A stretch of 64,000 nucleotides of DNA, taken from Nitrospira sp. GTDB taxonomy: Bacteria > Nitrospirota > Thermodesulfovibrionia > Thermodesulfovibrionales > Dissulfurispiraceae. Position 1 is the first letter of the stretch; the number at the start of each line of letters is the position of its first letter. Made by a program: the position numbers and the translations under genes. Positions 60,629 to 64,000 of this stretch are shown piece by piece. Below the pieces are notes generated by a model. It saw only the letters and a program-made list of their open reading frames with translations. It was not told the DNA's origin and ran no database searches. Location: positions 1-64,000 of the forward strand of contig NSJL01000014.1 of NCBI GenBank assembly GCA_002634385.1, read 5' to 3'.

Positions 60629-60762
60629 AGGTCGGGCAACTCCATCCTGTAGTTTACCTTATGGAGCGGCGGAAGGGATAGAACAAGCGTACGCACAGGC
60701 GTTCCCGGGCTCGCTGCGCCCCGGGGAAAAGGGGAAAGACCCCGAGGGGAGAAGGGTTCCTC

Positions 60763-61305
60763 TTACCGCATCAACTGCCTGAAGATGAACGGGCTCTCTT
60801 CGTCCGTCAGCCTCCTCTCCACTTCGGGCTTGAGCTGTATCCTGACGATCACCCTGTTGTCCTGCAGATGATAGCTTATTTCGAGGACATCGGGGTAGCC
60901 CGTCTCAAAGGGATAATACCGGGGACTGATCTCATAACCGAGAATCTGTCCCCCGGGGCCGGGAATCCTGCTCAGAAAGGAGCGCCAGAAAGCGTGGTGA
61001 TGGGCGGCATGCTTTTCCGCCGCGGCAAGGGCCTCCCGCGCCGGAAGCCCCCTGATCACCCGGTAATCGAATTCGGGGGCATAGATTTCAAAGGCATAGC
61101 CGTCCCCTTCCCGGTCGAGAAGGGCGACATTTTCCAAATCCAGACTGTACCGCCCCCCATAGAGAATGAGGGTATAGGTCGCTGTATCGTCGACCCTGAC
61201 AACCTCCTCGGTCCGGAGATAGTTTCCCCCCGCACACGAAGAGAGAAGCAGCAGGCCGAAGGCGACAATTCCGCCGGTAATGGAGCATCCCTTCACGCAT
61301 CTCAT
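60763..61305 (-). CDS. Predicted lipoprotein
   Basis: 180 residues: signal with lipobox LLLSSC (cleavage before Cys24), then a mature alpha/beta domain with DTATYTLILYGGRYSLDLEN, FWRSFLSRIPGPGGQILGYE, YHLQDNRVIVRIQLKPEVER. No known family recognised. The reading DEESPFIFRQLMR at the end is hydrophilic. Upstream of the ABC-2 exporter in the same direction but 134 bases away. Confidence 0.72.
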   Translation of the reverse strand: MRCVKGCSITGGIVAFGLLLLSSCAGGNYLRTEEVVRVDDTATYTLILYGGRYSLDLENVALLDREGDGYAFEIYAPEFDYRVIRGLPAREALAAAEKHAAHHHAFWRSFLSRIPGPGGQILGYEISPRYYPFETGYPDVLEISYHLQDNRVIVRIQLKPEVERRLTDEESPFIFRQLMR

Positions 61306-61385
61306 TGATACCTCCTCGTTTCCCGCCCCAGCTCCCCCCTATCCCGGGGCGTGAGACCCCACTGTGCCGCCGCGGAAAGTGAAGA

Positions 61386-61943
61386 CTACAGGAGCCTCTT
61401 TATAAATCCGTCGCCGGAATTCTGCAGCGGCCCCAGGGGATTGACTTCTTCCCGTTCCTCATCGACGAGGGGATTGCCGCCCCACAGCTTGTAGACAACC
61501 GTGTTATCGACAAGGATAACCAGGATCTTGAATCTCCAGCCCGATTCCCTGATATTCCTCTTGAAATTGAAAAAATCGAGCCAGAAATTGCCGTGCCGCT
61601 TGTTGCGGATCTGCTTCGGTTCGAATTCATAGGCATGACAGCTGGAGTTCGCCCTGATACAGTCCTGGATGCCCTGGGCCAGCTCCTCTTTTTTCACCGC
61701 CGGGATGTCCATGGCGATGTCGAGATAGTTGATGATGCGTACGTTGGGCGTGGAAAAAGGGTCGAGCCCCATCCTCTTCAGGTCCTCCGTTGTCGTCTGG
61801 TAAGGGATAATCCGGTCGAAGGCCTGCTTTGCATCGTCAAAAGTCCTCCAGGGCGAGGGAGTGGTCTGCCTTACGGTAGGAAGCAGGGCAGTGCAGCCGC
61901 ATACCATAAAAGCCATGAGGAGAAGGAGAAGAGTTCGTTTCAT
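61386..61943 (-). CDS. Predicted lipoprotein
   Basis: 185 residues: signal with lipobox FMVCGC (Cys17 after MAFMVCG), then TTTEDLKRMGLDPFSTPNVR, a stretch also seen in SmpA/BamE-like or uncharacterised lipoproteins, and FWLDFFNFKRNIRESGWRFK. Ends with VDNTVVYKLWGGNPLV. Function unknown. It shares direction with the other lipoprotein 80 bases downstream. Confidence 0.7.
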   Translation of the reverse strand: MKRTLLLLLMAFMVCGCTALLPTVRQTTPSPWRTFDDAKQAFDRIIPYQTTTEDLKRMGLDPFSTPNVRIINYLDIAMDIPAVKKEELAQGIQDCIRANSSCHAYEFEPKQIRNKRHGNFWLDFFNFKRNIRESGWRFKILVILVDNTVVYKLWGGNPLVDEEREEVNPLGPLQNSGDGFIKRLL

Positions 61944-61985
61944 TTCTTATCTGGTGCAGTAGCAGTGTGGGTTAGCGAGCAGTAT

Positions 61986-62141
61986 TAGGGTGTGTCTGCA
62001 AACTGCCTTCTGCTGCGACCAACTGCAGAGTCCCCGGGTCTCCACCCCGAAAAATCTCCGGTTTTCCGGGGTCTTTGGGACGCCTTGCCCAGGAACTCTT
62101 CGCCCGGTCTCGCAACGAACACAGTGTGCAGATACACCCTA
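61986..62141. mobile_element. Complete MITE-A element
   Basis: 156 bases including TA at both ends. Left end TAGGGTGTGTCTGCAAACTG; right end, read inversely, TAGGGTGTATCTGCACACTG: 18 of 20 bases agree. The interior (CTTCTGCTGCGACCAACTGC and onward) has no coding capacity. TA flanks suggest a TA target-site duplication, as with IS630/Tc1-type transposition (family knowledge). Source of the consensus used for the other copies. Confidence 0.8.
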
Positions 62142-62332
62142 GTTTTTCCGCAGCAGAAGCCTCTGTCTGGTTCTGCCTGTCCTCTACGCACCGTTCGGCA
62201 GCAGGAGCATTCTATTTTCAATTATTTCACACTTTCCCCCCAGCGTCTACTAAAAATTCCCGCTACCCTCAGGGAAATTCCGGATCGCCGCCCCCCGCAT
62301 GCTCCGCCCGCAGCCACTTGCCACAAACGGGA

Positions 62333-62869
62333 TCATTCCCGCTCTTTTCCGCCTTCCTCTTCATTTCCGAAGGGACGGTAGCGCACGTCCATGATGGTAA
62401 ACACCGCCCTGCCCCTGGGCCGCTCCACGGTCACCTCGTCTCCTTCGGTCTTCTTCAGCAGGGCCCGTGCCATGGGAGAGTCGATGCTGATGTACCCTTT
62501 CTCCGGATCGAACTCATCCGGTCCCACGATGCGGTATTCGGAGGCATTCCCCTCCTCATCCTCGAGCCGCACCCATGCCCCGAAATAGACCGTTCCCGGG
62601 TCCTCCGGGGTGCGGTCCACCACAAGAAGCTCTCCCAGCCTCTTGGAGAGGAAACGGACACGCGCATCGATTTCGCGCAGCTGTTTCTTCCCGTAAATGT
62701 ATTCCGCATTCTCCGACCTGTCGCCCATGGCCGCCGCCTCGGCAACCGCCTGGGTGACGCGCGGGCGTTTCACCTTCCAGAGATACTGCAGTTCCTGGCT
62801 CAACCGTTCCTTTCCCTCCGGGGTGATATAGCGCGACCTCGGGGGCTGCGGCGCCCTATACCGTCTCAT
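62333..62869 (-). CDS. greB: Transcription elongation factor GreA/GreB
   Basis: 178 residues: N-terminal coiled coil with YITPEGKERLSQELQYLW, AAAMGDRSENAEYIYGKKQL carrying the acidic tip residues (D/E-N-AEY), and the C-terminal FKBP-like domain (GAWVRLEDEEGNASEYRIVG, ISIDSPMARALLKK). YGKKQLREIDARVRFLSKRL is closer to GreB. Rescues backtracked RNA polymerase. The longer C-terminal tail (EEEGGKERE) is unusual. ATGA overlap with the lpxK stop. Confidence 0.9.
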   Translation of the reverse strand: MRRYRAPQPPRSRYITPEGKERLSQELQYLWKVKRPRVTQAVAEAAAMGDRSENAEYIYGKKQLREIDARVRFLSKRLGELLVVDRTPEDPGTVYFGAWVRLEDEEGNASEYRIVGPDEFDPEKGYISIDSPMARALLKKTEGDEVTVERPRGRAVFTIMDVRYRPFGNEEEGGKERE

Positions 62870-63909
62870 GACACTCTCCTGAAAAGATCGTTGTAGAATT
62901 CCTCATCCACCGCCCACTCAATTTCGAGGCAGAGCAGGTTCTCCGGCAGGGGGATACCCCCGAGCTTTACCCTGTCCTTTTCCGTAGTGATCAGGAAATC
63001 GCATTCCGCCTCTCTCCCCTGCCGCCGGAGATGCAGACAGTCGGATTCCGTGTAGCGGTGGTGGTCCCGGTAGGTCCGCACCCCGCAGACCTGCGCACCC
63101 AGGGACTCCACCGTCCTTATAAAGGATTCGGGACGCGCTATGCCGCAAAAGGCATATACCCTTTTTCCTGTAAGCATTTCAATGGAAATCGCCTCTCCCC
63201 TTGCGTTCCGCACTCCCCGCACCCGGTATCGGGAAAAGTAGACGGGAGCGTCCGGATTGATCCTCTCCAGATCCTGCCGGACCTCCTCATTGTGCGTTTT
63301 GGTTATGACGAGCAGGTGGGCGCGGCGCAGCTCATCCAGGGGGCCGCGGAGAGGTCCGGACGGGAGCATTCTCCTGTTGCCGTAGGGGTTCATCCCGTCC
63401 ACAAGGACGACATCCGCCTCCCGTTCCAGCCTCCAGTGCTGAAAGCCGTCGTCGAGGATGAAGAGCAGGGGCAGGCGAACGCCGGGGCCGAGGGAGGCAA
63501 GGGCAAACATTCCGCCCGCATATCTGTCCGCGCATTTTATAATGGGGACACCGGGCAATCTCCCGGCCATCAGCGCCGGCTCGTCCCCCGCCTCCCCTGC
63601 CGTACAGCAGAAGGGCGGAGAGGGGAGCTCCTGTAACAGCTTCCGCACCTCCATGCCCCCTTTCTCCCGTTCCGCAACGAAGCAGGGGCCATGCGCCCGG
63701 CCGCGGTACCCCCGCGTCAGCACAAGGGGGAGAAAGCCCCTCCGCCTCGCCTCTTCCGCCACGGCGATGACGGCAGGCGTCTTTCCCGTCCCCCCCACCG
63801 TTATGTTACCGATACTGATTACCGCATGGGGAAGCCGCCTGCGGTGCTTCAGCGCATGTTTTTTCTTGAGAGAGTACCCGATATAATAAAGAAACTCGGC
63901 AGGGTTCAG
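62866..63909 (-). CDS. lpxK: Tetraacyldisaccharide 4'-kinase
   Basis: Phosphorylates lipid A precursor at the 4' position; inner-membrane enzyme. The P-loop VGGTGKTP is preceded in frame by NPAEFLYYIGYSLKKKHALK and HRRRLPHAVISIGNIT, which is the conserved LpxK N-terminus. No ATG, GTG or TTG precedes it, and a CTG at 63909, nine bases after AAAGGAG, is the best start, giving 347 residues, the family length. Further motifs: LTRGYRG, DEPALMAGRL, FILDDGFQHWRLERE, CGIARPESFIRTVE, RDHHRYTESD, TTEKDRVKL. Starting at the GTG in the P-loop would remove the N-terminal region. Confidence 0.9.
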   Translation of the reverse strand: MNPAEFLYYIGYSLKKKHALKHRRRLPHAVISIGNITVGGTGKTPAVIAVAEEARRRGFLPLVLTRGYRGRAHGPCFVAEREKGGMEVRKLLQELPSPPFCCTAGEAGDEPALMAGRLPGVPIIKCADRYAGGMFALASLGPGVRLPLLFILDDGFQHWRLEREADVVLVDGMNPYGNRRMLPSGPLRGPLDELRRAHLLVITKTHNEEVRQDLERINPDAPVYFSRYRVRGVRNARGEAISIEMLTGKRVYAFCGIARPESFIRTVESLGAQVCGVRTYRDHHRYTESDCLHLRRQGREAECDFLITTEKDRVKLGGIPLPENLLCLEIEWAVDEEFYNDLFRRVS

Positions 63910-63949
63910 AACTTTCGTCTCCTTTTGTCATCTCTGCTGTGACTTACCA

Positions 63950-64000
63950 CTAGGGTGTGTCTGCACACTCTCTTCTGCTGCGACCGGCTGCACAGAGTTC
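63950..64000 (+). mobile_element. MITE-A copy cut by the window end
   Basis: CTAGGGTGTGTCTGCACACT, then CTTCTGCTGCGACCGGCTGC and CAGAG, matching the left part of the complete element at 61986. Flanked by C-TAG, a CTAG-type target. Confidence 0.7.

Overview
The window is a GC-rich stretch of chromosome from a Gram-negative-type (diderm) bacterium: it has lpxK (lipid A), a TonB-dependent receptor, lipoproteins, Sec and Tat signal peptides and an NtrC-family activator. A split-Soret-type cytochrome, a NosL-like protein, a three-domain NifU with NifS, a short aconitase and the gene order around aroA-cmk-ispH-rpsA-sppA-HU suggest an anaerobe or microaerophile of the Nitrospirota (Thermodesulfovibrionia-like) or Desulfobacterota. 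This placement is inference from gene content; no rRNA gene is present.

Layout. 1-4.1 kb: end of an acetolactate-synthase-like gene, nadB and pyk. 4.5-7.8 kb: pheA-hisC-aroF (aromatic amino acids). 7.8-13.5 kb: a mostly leftward inserted block (FAD amine-oxidase-like protein, HD-GYP-like remnant, nosL-like gene, split-Soret-type cytochrome with a hairpin-rich leader, small secreted protein, second aroF, thioesterase-like remnant). 13.9-16.1 kb: tyrA-aroA. 16.1-16.8 kb: a DUF559 nuclease gene inside palindromic repeats. 17-22.8 kb: TonB receptor, 32-residue RiPP-like precursor, radical SAM/SPASM maturase, periplasmic binding protein and sensor kinase. 23-24.3 kb: mtnP-apt. 24.8-29.3 kb: cmk-ispH-rpsA-sppA-HU. 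29.4-31.3 kb: oppD-oppF ATPases. 31.5-35.3 kb, leftward: lysA-dapF-dapA-tlpA. 35.4-37.7 kb: aconitase, tRNA-Lys and tRNA-Glu. 37.8-40.6 kb, leftward: a HigBA-like toxin-antitoxin pair and KtrAB potassium uptake. 41.3-52.6 kb: a two-component system followed by an eight-gene envelope operon (beta-propeller, two FtsX-type permeases, two ATPases, a secreted protein, a tandem pair of paralogous membrane-anchored proteins, a YtkA-like protein). 52.8-64 kb: repeat lipoprotein, ilvA, nifU-nifS, a Clp1-like kinase, an ABC-2 exporter, two lipoproteins, greA/B-like gene and lpxK.

Several families of short repeats run through the window: MITE-A (TAGGGTGTRTCTGCA ends), MITE-B (CTAG-TGGTC ends), C/T-rich palindromes (CCCCCTCTTA...TAAGAGGGGG) and a GGGATTGCTTC...GAAGCAATCCC element. 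Three of these families often begin exactly at a gene's stop codon and supply it.

The most promising candidates for undescribed biology are the RiPP/TonB/sensor locus (17-22.8 kb), the envelope operon (44.8-52.6 kb), the DUF559-palindrome association (16.1-16.8 kb), and the stop-codon-targeting repeats.
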